A stretch of DNA of 64,000 bases from Embleya sp051903075. GTDB lineage: Bacteria; Actinomycetota; Actinomycetes; Streptomycetales; Streptomycetaceae. The position numbers and the translations under genes are program-made. Shown here piece by piece: positions 27,031 through 35,681 of this stretch; the stretch's first letter is position 1, and every line of letters starts with the position of its first letter. The notes under the pieces are model-generated. The model had not been told where the DNA came from, ran no database searches, and saw nothing but the letters and a program-made list of their open reading frames with translations. Where the stretch lies: positions 1,798,001 to 1,862,000 of the forward strand of contig NZ_CP182422.1 of NCBI RefSeq assembly GCF_051903075.1. The letters run 5' to 3'.

Positions 27031-27880
27031 ATCCGACCCGACCACCCGCCCCGCCGCTGCCGGCCGGTTTTTCGCCGACCAACACACCCGCCTCGTCGGG
27101 AACCCCAGGTCTCGGAGCCCCGCACGCCGGCGGCGGCCCACCGCCGACTCTGACCGGCCCCGCACCGGCCACCCGCAGCCGAAGGCGCAGCGCGCGCCGG
27201 GAACGCCCGGCCCCCTCGGGAAGGTCACCCGGGGAACCCGACCCGACCACGCACCCTGCCCGCCGCTGCCGGCCGGTTTTTCGCCAACCAACACGCGTGT
27301 CTCGTAGGGAACTTCGAGCCTCGGAGCCCCGCACGCCGGCGGCGGCCCACCGCCGACTCTGACCGGCCCCGCACCGGCCACCCGCAACCGAAGACGCAAC
27401 GCGCGCCGGGAACGCCCGACCCACCCGGAAAGGCTCCCCGGAGGACTCGACCCGACCACCCACCCTGCCCGCCGCTGCAGGCCGGTTCTCGATGAGCAAC
27501 GCGCCCATCTCGTCGGGACCTCGAAGTCTCGGAGCCCCGCACGCTGGCGGCGGCCCACCGCCGACTCTGACCGGCCCCGCACCGGCCACCCGCCACCACA
27601 AGCGCAACGCGCGCCGGGAACGCCCGGCCCTCTCGGGAAGGCTGCCCGGAGCGCCCGACGTCACGGCCCTCCCTACCCGCCGCTGCCAGCCGGTTTTCGG
27701 TGAGCAACGCGCCCGTCTCGTCGGGAGCTTTGGGTCCCGGAGCCCCGCACGCCGGCGGCGGCCCATTATCGACTCAGACCAGCCCCGCACCAGCCACCCG
27801 CAACCCAAGGCGCAACGCGCGCCGGGAAGGCCCAGCCCACTCGGCAAGGCCCCGACGGACTCGGCCCGAGCCCTCACCCG
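27031..27880 (-). repeat. About 208-bp tandem repeat array, reverse arm
   Basis: Four copies of the same unit in reverse complement, anchored by CCGCTGC at 27054, 27263, 27472 and 27680 (steps 209, 209, 208). They include GGCCCACCGCCGACTCTGAC and GGAGCCCCGCACGCCGGCGG. The innermost copy has the variant ACCAACACACCCGCCTCGTC, which is the reverse complement of a variant in the outermost forward copy near 25579, showing paired divergence across arms. The rest of the stretch to 28151, upstream of the MBL gene, shows no gene. Confidence 0.88.
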
Positions 27881-28151
27881 CTCGCCCGGTGTCAGCCTCA
27901 CGCCCCCATCACCCGGAGCCCTCGTCGACCCCAGGCACCGTCAGCGGCGCCAGCACCAGCATCGGCGTCGGCCGCCTCGGAGTGTGGGCCGGGCGTTGGT
28001 CCGGGGAGGCCGGGCGTGCGGCGGTAGTGAGATCCGGGCCGTCGGCGTCAGGGAGCATGGGGGCGCAGCCCGTCGGATGTTCGGCCATCGGTGGAATAAC
28101 CACCTCAGCCGGTTCGTTGGGCCTCACCATGACGGCTATGTGGGGGTGCGC

Positions 28152-28946
28152 GTGAAGGTCGGGGACATCGAGGTGATCCCCGTGCGGGACGGGGTCGGCG
28201 TGGAGGTGGCGGCGGAGATCCTGAGTCGGCCCGGTGTCGCCGACGCGTGGGCGTGCCATGCCGAGCACCTGGGCCCGGGCGGGACGCTGGAGCTGCCGCT
28301 CGGCGGATTCTGCGTCCGGACCGGCGATCGGATCGTGCTCGTGGACGCGGGCGTGGGGGATATGGATGACGGGAAGTACGCGGGCGGAAACCTGCTCGGC
28401 TCCCTGGCCGCACACGGCATCACCCCCGCCGATGTGACCGACGTGGTCTTCACCCATCTGCACTTCGACCACGTCGGGTGGGCGAGCCACGACGGGCGGA
28501 TCGTCTTCCCGAACGCGACCTACCGGCTGCATCGCGCCGACTGGGAACACTTCGTGACGGGCCCGACCGCGAACGCCGGCGCGATCGACAAGCTGACGCC
28601 GATCGAACCCCGACTGGAGCCGTTCGACGGTGACTTCACGGTCGCGCCGGGCCTGGACGCCCGGTACGTCCCCGGCCACACCCCCGGCTCGACCGTCTAT
28701 GTCGTCTCCTCCGGCGGGGAACGCGCCTTGTTGTTGGGGGATGTCGTGCACTCGGTGGTGCAACTGGGCGAGCCGGACTGGCAGGTGGTCTTCGATGTCG
28801 ATCCGGTGGCGGCTACGGTCGTGCGCAACCGCATCGCCGACGAGGTTGCGGACACCGAAGACCTGGTGATCGGCGCCCACTTCCCGGACCTGCGATTCGG
28901 CCGGGTCGTCCGCGCGGGCGGGCCCCGTCGCTTCGTGGCGGTCTGA
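28152..28946 (+). CDS. Metallo-beta-lactamase-fold hydrolase
   Basis: A 264-aa cytosolic MBL-fold enzyme. All metal ligands are visible: HLHFDH in FTHLHFDHVGWAS, His in GHTPGSTVYV, Asp in ALLLGDVVHS, and His in VIGAHFPDLRFG. This dinuclear zinc set and overall layout resemble lactonase-like members (for example AHL lactonases), but substrate cannot be assigned. The GTG at 28152 (VKVGDIEVIPV) follows a GGGGG; the GTG at 28146 is an alternative adding two residues. It lies immediately beyond the repeat array and is convergent with the next gene. Confidence 0.88.
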   Translation: MKVGDIEVIPVRDGVGVEVAAEILSRPGVADAWACHAEHLGPGGTLELPLGGFCVRTGDRIVLVDAGVGDMDDGKYAGGNLLGSLAAHGITPADVTDVVFTHLHFDHVGWASHDGRIVFPNATYRLHRADWEHFVTGPTANAGAIDKLTPIEPRLEPFDGDFTVAPGLDARYVPGHTPGSTVYVVSSGGERALLLGDVVHSVVQLGEPDWQVVFDVDPVAATVVRNRIADEVADTEDLVIGAHFPDLRFGRVVRAGGPRRFVAV

Positions 28947-28977
28947 ATTCGCAAGGCCGAGGGTTCGCGCGATCCGG

Positions 28978-29259
28978 TCAGAAGGGCCGAGTCGGGAACA
29001 CGACCGGGTCGGCGATGAGTTCGGACACGGGGGCGTCGTAGAGAGCGCGGTCCGACCAGCGGCGGACGGTCAGGATCGGTCCCTCCTCGGCAACTCGCAC
29101 GCCGATGACCTCACCGCTGTCGCGCCAGCGGGTCTCCGGGCGACGTACACGGGAGCCGACCTCGAACGAGGGGACGGCCACGGCCCCTTGCGGCGGGGCC
29201 GCATGTTCGACGGGCCCATCTGCGGGCGTGATGAAGCGGATGGTGGGGTCTCCGGTCAT
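28978..29259 (-). CDS. Small hypothetical protein (93 aa)
   Basis: Unknown family. The sequence reads as a disordered N-terminus (MTGDPTIRFITPADGPVEHA) and a compact beta-rich part (FEVGSRVRRPETRWRDSGEV, ILTVRRWSDRALYDAPVSEL) resembling a small barrel. The ATG at 29257-29259 has AAGGA about eight bases upstream. No membrane segment. It is convergent with the MBL gene (31-base gap) and lies downstream of the 91-aa gene on the same strand, separated by a hairpin. Confidence 0.6.
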   Translation of the reverse strand: MTGDPTIRFITPADGPVEHAAPPQGAVAVPSFEVGSRVRRPETRWRDSGEVIGVRVAEEGPILTVRRWSDRALYDAPVSELIADPVVFPTRPF

Positions 29260-29405
29260 GGCTGGATTCCTTTTCGGGCATGGCTCCGCCGACCGAGCGG
29301 CGGAGGCAATTGGGCATCGACGCGCCGACATCGCCGAACCCGCAAACGGGCTCCGATCCCGGCAGGGCCCCGCCGACCATTGCGCGGAGCCGTCAGGGCA
29401 TAGGC

Positions 29406-29450
29406 GCCCCGGTGTCGAGGGAACGCGTGAACGAGCGTCGACACCGGGGC
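29406..29450 (-). terminator. Hairpin terminator in the 339-base gap
   Basis: GCCCCGGTGTCGA (29406-29418) and TCGACACCGGGGC (29438-29450) form a perfect 13-bp stem with a 19-base loop. It is downstream of the 91-aa minus-strand gene and upstream of the 93-aa gene, so the two are probably separate transcripts. The rest of 29260-29598 shows no gene. Confidence 0.6.
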
Positions 29451-29598
29451 AGTTCGTGGGCGGGACGGACGCCGGGCCACGGGCCATGGATGCGGCCCGG
29501 CGCCCCTTCCCCCACCGCGACCGACACGGAGGTCACCGATCGCGGGGCGCTCCTCGCGAGGCAGGTCCGGCGGGACCACCTGGGCGCGAGGAGGAGTC

Positions 29599-29874
29599 TC
29601 AGGCGCTGCGCCCCTTCAACGGGCAGTCCACGAGCGGGCATCCGCACGGCGGTTCGCGCTGCCGCCACCATGGATCCGCGTCACACAGCGTGTGACGTGT
29701 GCGCGAGACGAGGACGCGCACGCCTCGCGACTCAACCCGGTAGACGGCCAACGTGATGCAACTCCCTGGAGGTTCGTGGTGGGAGTCGGGGCCGTAGTCG
29801 GCCGGATAGAGGCACCCGAACGGGTCTTTCGGCGGTTGTCCGCGCGCTCCGGAAATCTTCGGACTGGGAGACAT
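29599..29874 (-). CDS. Small Cys-containing hypothetical protein (91 aa)
   Basis: Unknown family. Five cysteines are visible (GCLYPADY, SCITLAVYR, TLCDADPWW, PPCGCPLVDCP counted together give six), with CGCPLVDC near the C-terminus suggesting a possible metal site. No signal peptide or membrane segment. The ATG at 29872-29874 has GAGGATCC upstream. It is divergent from the Scr1-type HTH gene across about 300 bases, so the two may share regulation. Confidence 0.6.
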   Translation of the reverse strand: MSPSPKISGARGQPPKDPFGCLYPADYGPDSHHEPPGSCITLAVYRVESRGVRVLVSRTRHTLCDADPWWRQREPPCGCPLVDCPLKGRSA

Positions 29875-30176
29875 GATGGATCCTCGGCATCGATCGCGTG
29901 AGGTGGCCGGGGTGACCGGCCGCGAAGCGGCACGCGTCACCTGTCACGCATTGCCCCACATCGAGCGCACTGCGTGATCAACTGCGACTAGCATGACAGC
30001 AGAAACCGGATGCATGGACCTCACCGATCAGAATTCCGCGACGAAATTTCTACGGCATCTCTCGCCGCCAAAAGCGATGATTCGCGTCGAAATGAGCCCG
30101 CTCGCTGGCCCGCAGAAGGTTTCTTGCTCACGCAGAACGTTCATCGAGACACTGGATACACACGGAGAGGAAGCGG
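29875..30176. other. Divergent promoter region
   Basis: 302 bases between the divergent 91-aa gene and the HTH gene. It is less GC-rich than its surroundings, as expected for promoters (for example TAGCAT at 29989-29994 and AAATTTCTACGG near 30045). No exact -35/-10 pair can be asserted, and no gene is seen. Confidence 0.4.
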
Positions 30177-31056
30177 ATGACTGGGGACAGCGAGTCTGCG
30201 TCACCGGCCCTGTGCCGCCTTCAACTCGGAGGAGAGCTACGCCGGTTGCGGTTGGAAGCCGGACTGAAATCATCCCAAGTCGTCAAGAGGCTGCTGTGGA
30301 GCCCGTCCAAGATGACGCGGCTGGAAGCCGGCGAGAACGCGGTCGTCGAACCTGCGGATGTCATGGCTCTGTGTGAGATCTACGCGGTCGATCCGGAAAC
30401 ACGCGCTCTCCTGACCGGGTACGCGGCGGTGACCAAGACCAAACGCGACTGGTGGCAGTCAGCGGAGTACCGACCCGTCATCCGACCGGGGTTCAAGGCA
30501 TACCTGGGACTTGAGGCCACTGCGAGCGCGCTGTCCGTCTACATGTCCGAATACGTGCCCGGGTTGCTACAAACCGACGCCTACGTCCGGGTCATCTACC
30601 AAGGGGCCAACCCAGGCCTCGACGCCAACGAGTTCGATCGACGTGTCGCTGCCCGAATGACCAGGCAGGAGGTTCTGCGTCGCCGCGAACCGCCGCTCAA
30701 GCTCACGGCAATCATCAACGAGGCCGTTCTGCGTCGGGTGGTAGGTGACCGCACCGTGATGCGCGATCAACTCACGCACATCGCGGAAGTAGCCGCATCA
30801 CACCCCCACGTTCGGGTTCAGGTTCTGCCTTTCCGCGTCGGTGCACACCCCGCAATGGATGGTCCCTTCGTCATCCTGCAGTTTCCCGAGTGGGCCACCC
30901 TCGGCTCGATACCTGGAAAACCTGGCCAACGGATGGGTCAGTCGACGCGCGGGCGACGTCGAACGCTACGTCGACGCCTTCACCGATCTCCGCGCGCTTG
31001 CTCCGGGGCCGCAAGAGTCCCTGGGCCTGATTCAGAGAGCAATCAAGGAGCTTTGA
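30177..31056 (+). pseudogene. Scr1-type HTH regulator (XRE-like, DUF5753), frameshifted
   Basis: The N-terminal HTH is LGGELRRLRLEAGLKSSQVV...SPSKMTRLEAGENAV. The DUF5753 domain follows (SALSVYMSEYVPGLLQTDAY, LKLTAIINEAVLRRVVG, VRVQVLPFRVGAHPAMDGPF). At about 30895-30902 the family C-terminus moves to the next frame: RYLENLANGWVSRRAGDVER, FTDLRALAPGPQES, LIQRAIKEL and a TGA at 31054-31056. Removing one C near GCCACCCT restores it. Unrepaired, the first frame runs without a stop into the DUF397 gene, creating a possible 362-residue fusion. ATG at 30177 with AGAGGAAG upstream. Confidence 0.8.
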
Positions 31057-31061
31057 CCCCG

Positions 31062-31265
31062 ATGACCGTCATACACAACGCTCTGACAAGCGGCTGGTTC
31101 AAATCCAGCTACAGCAACGCCCAAGGAGGCGAGTGCGTCGAGGTTGCCCAGGCGCACGGCCAAACAATGGCCATACGCGACTCGAAAGACCCCTCCCGGG
31201 GCGCCTTCCTCTTCGGTGCCCACCCGTGGAAGGCATTCCTCGACTCAGTAAAACGTCAGAACTGA
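31062..31265 (+). CDS. DUF397 protein
   Basis: A 67-aa DUF397 protein with the family signature WFKSSYSNAQGGECVEVAQ and IRDSKDPSRGAFLF, ending WKAFLDSVK. In Streptomyces such proteins are regularly encoded right after an Scr1-type HTH gene and act with it (for example BldB-like and WhiJ-related pairs). The ATG at 31062 has AAGGAG inside the last codons of the HTH gene, which supports both this start and the HTH stop at 31056. A hairpin follows. Confidence 0.88.
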   Translation: MTVIHNALTSGWFKSSYSNAQGGECVEVAQAHGQTMAIRDSKDPSRGAFLFGAHPWKAFLDSVKRQN

Positions 31266-31286
31266 CCCTCGCGGGAGCCGCACCCA

Positions 31287-31309
31287 CCCACCTCCAACCG
31301 TGAGGTGGG
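31287..31309 (+). terminator. Hairpin after the DUF397 gene
   Basis: CCCACCTC (31287-31294) and GAGGTGGG (31302-31309) form a perfect 8-bp stem with a 7-base loop, 21 bases after the DUF397 stop. Confidence 0.55.
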
Positions 31310-31419
31310 CCACAGGCGTTCCTCGGTGCGCCCACGCAACGCGCCATGATCGCCACCGCTAAGCTGCCCCCACTGTGCGGGCTCGGGGTTCGCCCGGGCA
31401 CCAAAGGAGCACCAACCGC

Positions 31420-32214
31420 ATGATGGGACCGGCCCATTCGCTGTCCGGAGCCTGCGCCTGGATGGCCGTCGGAGCCGCCGCCGACGCCTACGGCCAACCG
31501 ATGCCCTGGCCCGTCCTCGTGGTCGGTGGCCTGATCTGCGCCGGCGCCGCGCTCGGGCCGGACCTGGACCACAAGGCCGCCACCGTCTCCCGCTCCTTCG
31601 GGCCGATATCCATGGTCCTCTGCGGCGTGGTCGACGCCCTCGCGAGCGCCACGTACAAGGCCACCCGCATGAAGGGCGACCCCCGCCGCAACGGCGGCCA
31701 CCGCACCCTCACCCACACCTGGGTCTGGGCCGGACTCGTCGGACTCGCCGCCTCGGCCATCTGCGCCTACGGCGGCCGGTGGGGCGTCCTGGGCGTGCTG
31801 TTCGTGCACATGGTCCTGGCCATCGAAGGACTCCTGTGGCGCGCCGCCCGCCTGCACAGCGACATCCTGGTCTGGCTGCTCGGCGGCACCAGCACCTGGA
31901 TGCTCGTCGAGATCCTCAACCGCCCCGGCAACGGCGCCAGTTGGTTCTTCACCGAACCAGGCCAGGAGTACTGGTGGGTCGGCCTCCCCATCGCCCTCGG
32001 CGCCCTCACCCACTGCGTCGGCGACGCGCTCACCGTGTCCGGGTGCCCGATCCTGTGGCCGATACCGATCGGCCGCAAACGCTGGTATCCCCTCGGCCCT
32101 CCCAAGTCCATGCGCTTCCGCGCCGGCGCCAAGGTCGAAGTCAAGGTCCTGATGCCCCTGTTCATGGGCGCCGGCGGCCTCGGCGCGGTGAGCGCCCTCG
32201 GCTACCTGGGCTGA
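31420..32214 (+). CDS. YdjM/DUF457-type membrane-bound metal-dependent hydrolase
   Basis: A 264-aa membrane protein. It begins MMGPAHSLSGACAWMAVG, typical of the YdjM family, with further conserved acidic/His motifs GPDLDHKAA, GGHRTLTHTWVW and ALTHCVGDALTVSG. Several hydrophobic segments are present. These His and Asp residues probably bind a metal; the substrate is unknown (E. coli YdjM is an SOS-regulated inner-membrane protein). The ATG at 31420 follows AAAGGAGC; an adjacent ATG at 31423 is equivalent. It ends 13 bases from the stop of the convergent exporter operon. Confidence 0.82.
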   Translation: MMGPAHSLSGACAWMAVGAAADAYGQPMPWPVLVVGGLICAGAALGPDLDHKAATVSRSFGPISMVLCGVVDALASATYKATRMKGDPRRNGGHRTLTHTWVWAGLVGLAASAICAYGGRWGVLGVLFVHMVLAIEGLLWRAARLHSDILVWLLGGTSTWMLVEILNRPGNGASWFFTEPGQEYWWVGLPIALGALTHCVGDALTVSGCPILWPIPIGRKRWYPLGPPKSMRFRAGAKVEVKVLMPLFMGAGGLGAVSALGYLG

Positions 32215-32227
32215 CGACGCGCCGACG

Positions 32228-33490
32228 TCATGCCGCCGCCAGCGCTTCGGTGGGCGCCAAGTGGGCCGCCCGCAGCGCCGGATAGAGCCCGGCACAGACG
32301 CCGACAACCAGGGTCGCGGCGAGGCCGCCGACCATGGCCCAGGGCGGTACCACGGCTGGCCAGTGCCGGTACGTGCTGTATCCGACCGTCGCCGCGGAAC
32401 CCAAGAGGATACCGCCGGCGCCGCCGAGGATGGACAACAGCAGGGCCTCGGCGAGGAATTGCGTGCCGATGTGGCCGCGGGTGGCACCGAGCGCGCGGCG
32501 CAGGCCGATCTCGGCGCGGCGTTCGAGGACGGAGATCACCATCGTGTTAGCCACACCGACACCGCCGACGAGCAGCGCGACCGAACCCAGCCCGACCAAA
32601 AGGCCGTTGAGTGCGTCGTCGGCCGCCTCGCGGGCGGCCAGGGCGTCGGAGGGGCGGGACACCTCCACCTCGTTCGGGTCGGCCGGGTTGGCGGTGGCAC
32701 CCAGAACGGCGGCGACATCGGCGATCGACGCGTTGTCGGCGCGGGTGTAGACGGTGGTCGGGTCGCCGTCGAAGCCGAGGTCGCGCCGGGCCTCGGGCCA
32801 GCCGACGAGCGCGGCGGTGTCGAGTTCGCCGGCCAGCGGCGTCGGGGCGAGGATGCCGATGACGGTGAACCACCGTCGGCCGAGCCACACTTGCACGTCA
32901 GGCCCGGGGGCACGGACGCCGAGTCGCGCGGCGGCGACCGGCCCCAGCACGACCGCGGGGTAGCCCTCGTTCGCCGGGTTGAGCCAGGTCCCATGGGCGA
33001 GGGATGTGCCGACGGTCGCGGGCAGGTCGAGGCGAGCGGCGTATACGCCGATGCCGCCGGATTCCTGCGGCGGAATGCGGTCGTTGCGGTAGACCTTGGC
33101 GTCGGTCTTGCCGATGGCGGAGACCGCCTCCACCGGGCCGATGCGCGCGACCATGGCGACGGCGTCGGGGGGCAGGCCGGCGGCGGCGCCGGTGGCGGTT
33201 TTGCCGGGCGCGGCGGTGAGCAGGTTGGTGCCGAGGGCGTCGAGGCGGCGGTCGAGGTTCTCGCGCCCCGACGCCGACACACCGACCACGGCGATCAGCG
33301 CCGCGACGCCGAGCGCGATGCCGAGCGCCGACAGCAGGACTCGGGTCGGACGGTTGCGCAGCCCGGCGCCCCCGACGCGCAGGACATCCGCGGCTTTCAT
33401 GCGAGTCGGCCGAGGCTGCGACTGCGGTCGCGGCTGCGACCGCACTGCCGGTTGGGCACCGGCAACGCGAGCAAGGCGTGTTCGGCTCAT
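32228..33490 (-). CDS. MacB/FtsX-type ABC transporter permease
   Basis: A 420-aa permease with the MacB layout: one N-terminal membrane segment (RVLLSALGIALGVAALIAVV), a large periplasmic-type domain (about residues 70-290), and three C-terminal segments (LVGLGSVALLVGGVGVANTM, FLAEALLLSILGGAGGILLG, VGGLAATLVVGVCAGLYPAL). ERRAEIGLRRALGATRGHI is the coupling-helix motif that meets the ATPase. The ATG at 33490 overlaps the ATPase stop (ATGA); an internal ATG at 33400 (MKAADVLRVGG) starts closer to the usual N-terminus. It is the last gene of the six-gene operon. Confidence 0.92.
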   Translation of the reverse strand: MSRTRLARVAGAQPAVRSQPRPQSQPRPTRMKAADVLRVGGAGLRNRPTRVLLSALGIALGVAALIAVVGVSASGRENLDRRLDALGTNLLTAAPGKTATGAAAGLPPDAVAMVARIGPVEAVSAIGKTDAKVYRNDRIPPQESGGIGVYAARLDLPATVGTSLAHGTWLNPANEGYPAVVLGPVAAARLGVRAPGPDVQVWLGRRWFTVIGILAPTPLAGELDTAALVGWPEARRDLGFDGDPTTVYTRADNASIADVAAVLGATANPADPNEVEVSRPSDALAAREAADDALNGLLVGLGSVALLVGGVGVANTMVISVLERRAEIGLRRALGATRGHIGTQFLAEALLLSILGGAGGILLGSAATVGYSTYRHWPAVVPPWAMVGGLAATLVVGVCAGLYPALRAAHLAPTEALAAA

Positions 33491-34227
33491 CGCAGGCTCT
33501 CCGCATCCACCGCATCCACCGCATCCACCGCATCCACAATGTCCACCGCATCCGCCACCCCGTCGTGCACGATTCGGCCGTCCCGAAGCGCGATCCGGCG
33601 GGGCACGGCGGCGGCGATGTCCTGGTTGTGGGTGATGATCACCACGGTCGTCCCGTCGCGGTGGAGTTCGCGGAGCAGTTCCATGACGACCCGGCCGGAA
33701 TGGGAGTCCAGGGCGCCGGTCGGTTCGTCCGCGAGCAGCAGGGGAGGATCGCCGAGTACGGCGCGGGCGATGGCCACCCGCTGCTTCTGTCCCCCGGACA
33801 GCTGGTGGGTGTGGTGCCCGACCCGGTCGGCCAATCCGACCCGTTTCAGCGCCTTTTCGGCGAGTTCACCGCGGCGTCGGCGAGCCAGGCCCCGATACAG
33901 GAGGCCATCGGCGACGGCGTCCAGAACCGGGCCCGGAGGCAGGTGGAATTGCTGGAAGACGAAGCCGATGGTGGTGGCGCGGAGGGCCGACAGTCGGCGG
34001 TCGGTGAGGCTGTCCAAGTCGTGTCCGGCGATGCGCACCCGGCCGCGGCTCGGCCGGCTCAGCGTACCCATGATGGTCAGGAGCGTGGACTTGCCGGACC
34101 CCGAAGGGCCGACCACCGCCACCAGTTCCCCGGGCACGACGGTGAGGTGCGTGGCGTCCAGGGCGGTGACAGAGCCGTAGTCCTTACGGGCGGCGACGAG
34201 TTCGACGAGCGGAACGGGCGCGGTCAT
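33487..34227 (-). CDS. MacB/LolD-type ABC transporter ATPase with DAV-repeat tail
   Basis: A 246-aa ABC ATPase with Walker A GPSGSGKST (40-48), Q-loop FVFQQFHLPP, signature LSGGQKQRVAIARA, Walker B LLLADEPTGALD and H-loop VVIITHNQD. The motif set matches the MacB/LolD group that powers mechanotransmission-type exporters. The C-terminus is extended by a simple repeat of Asp-Ala-Val (about residues 226-242) encoded by a 9-bp microsatellite at about 33490-33555. It overlaps both neighbours by four bases. Confidence 0.94.
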   Translation of the reverse strand: MTAPVPLVELVAARKDYGSVTALDATHLTVVPGELVAVVGPSGSGKSTLLTIMGTLSRPSRGRVRIAGHDLDSLTDRRLSALRATTIGFVFQQFHLPPGPVLDAVADGLLYRGLARRRRGELAEKALKRVGLADRVGHHTHQLSGGQKQRVAIARAVLGDPPLLLADEPTGALDSHSGRVVMELLRELHRDGTTVVIITHNQDIAAAVPRRIALRDGRIVHDGVADAVDIVDAVDAVDAVDAESLR

Positions 34228-35681
34228 CGCGGCACCACCACGGCCAAGCCTTGGGCGATGTCGGGACCGGACACTTCGACGCGACCGTTGACGAACATGC
34301 CCAGCGTCACCGGACGATAGTCGCCGGGGCTTCCGGGGGGTCCGGTGCCGACGACCTCGATCGCGTAGCCACCCTCACGCAGGGCCACCAGCGCATTGAT
34401 GGGAACGGCAAGCACGTTGGACCGGGTTTCGGCAACCAGGGTGACCTCCACCGGCGCGGCCTGGAAACGACCCAGCCTGTCCTGCTCCGGGACGGCGAGG
34501 GCAACGGCGAGGGTGGCGTCCTGGGGCCGGGCCGAAGCCCCGTCGGCGGGGCGGCCATTGCCCGCACCGCCGGCTCCGGGCGGGGCCGAGGCCGCGGTAC
34601 CGATGTCGGTGACCTGGGCCTCCACGGTGGTGCCGTCGGGCAGTTTGACCGTGGCCTTGGTACCGGTTTGCACGAGGTCCTCGTACTGGACGTTCAGGTC
34701 CACGGCGACGGTGCGCTCGGTGCCGGTCCAGGTCAACACGGGACCCGTCGCGGCGCGACCGGGAACCGCGGCGACCGTGGCGACGCGACGGGCACCGGGG
34801 GCGACGACCGCCCGGCCGGGCCCGAGGACGCCGGTGTCGCGGGTACCGAGATCCCGCTGCCACTTGCGCACGGCGTCGGCCGTCCCGGAGGTGTAGTGGT
34901 CGTCGACGGTGAAGCCGGTGTAGCCGAGAGCGGCGAGGTTGTCCTCGACGACTCGAACGTCCTGACCATCCATGCCCGCAGACAAATCCCGATACAACGG
35001 CGTCGAGCCGTACAGCATCGGCACGGGCTGTTCGTCGACCGCGTACACGGGCTTGCCGCGCTCCACAACGGCCCCGGGAGCGGGCAACCAGGTCAGCCGT
35101 CCACCGCCCGTCTGCCCATCCACGATCTGCCGATCAACCCTCCGCCCGCCACCCGCCTGCCCACCGCCTGCCTCTCCGCCGGCCGTCTGCCCACCACCTG
35201 TCGACTCGCCGGCCGTCTGCCCTCCCGTCGCCTGCCCTCCGGCTGTCTGCCCTCCAGTCGTCTGCCCTCCAGTCGTCTGCCCTCCAGTCGTTTGTCCCCC
35301 AACCGTCCGGCCGCCAACGGTCTGCCCGCCCCCCGTCTGCCCGCCCGCCGCTTGTTTGCCGCCCGTCTGCCCCCCGACTGTTTGTCCGCCGGCCGTCTGC
35401 CCACCGCCCGTCGAGCCACCGCCCGTCTGCCCACCCGCCGACTGCCCGCTCACCGAAGGGTGTTCGACCGGCGTGGCGGCCCCATAGCCCAGCGTGCCCG
35501 GCACCGTCTGGGACCGGACCAGGGTCACCCGGTCGACGGTCGCCGTCGCGGGCCGCTCGGCGGCGGAAGGGCGGCGATCCGCCGGCGCCGCGCCGATGAC
35601 GCCGGTTGCCACCGCACCCGCCGCGCCGACCCCGGCCACGATCGCGGCCGCCACCATGCCTCCCCGGAGGCGGCGGTTCAC
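34224..35681 (-). CDS. Membrane-fusion/peptidoglycan-binding subunit with GGQT repeats
   Basis: A 485-aa periplasmic adaptor of a MacAB-type system. An N-terminal membrane anchor (VAAAIVAGVGAAGAVATGVI) precedes a lipoyl-like barrel split by an insertion of about 115 residues (78-193) made of Gly-Gly-Gln-Thr-x pentapeptides. Beyond it come LTWLPAPGAVVERGKPVYAV, a peptidoglycan-binding-type motif (DVRVVEDNLAALGYTGFTVD, DAVRKWQRDLG) and HlyD-like domains (TKATVKLPDGTTVEAQVTDI, SNVLAVPINALVALREGGYA). The GTG at 35679-35681 overlaps the lipoprotein stop (GTGA). The repeat region is Gly/Gln-rich and probably flexible. Confidence 0.88.
   Translation of the reverse strand: MNRRLRGGMVAAAIVAGVGAAGAVATGVIGAAPADRRPSAAERPATATVDRVTLVRSQTVPGTLGYGAATPVEHPSVSGQSAGGQTGGGSTGGGQTAGGQTVGGQTGGKQAAGGQTGGGQTVGGRTVGGQTTGGQTTGGQTTGGQTAGGQATGGQTAGESTGGGQTAGGEAGGGQAGGGRRVDRQIVDGQTGGGRLTWLPAPGAVVERGKPVYAVDEQPVPMLYGSTPLYRDLSAGMDGQDVRVVEDNLAALGYTGFTVDDHYTSGTADAVRKWQRDLGTRDTGVLGPGRAVVAPGARRVATVAAVPGRAATGPVLTWTGTERTVAVDLNVQYEDLVQTGTKATVKLPDGTTVEAQVTDIGTAASAPPGAGGAGNGRPADGASARPQDATLAVALAVPEQDRLGRFQAAPVEVTLVAETRSNVLAVPINALVALREGGYAIEVVGTGPPGSPGDYRPVTLGMFVNGRVEVSGPDIAQGLAVVVPR

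Noticed and set aside
25579..27880. Long open frames across the 207-bp repeats in both strands
   Set aside because: Repeat steps of 206, 208, 209 and 224 shift the frame, so the same peptide appears in different frames in successive copies; no ribosome-binding site or known domain.
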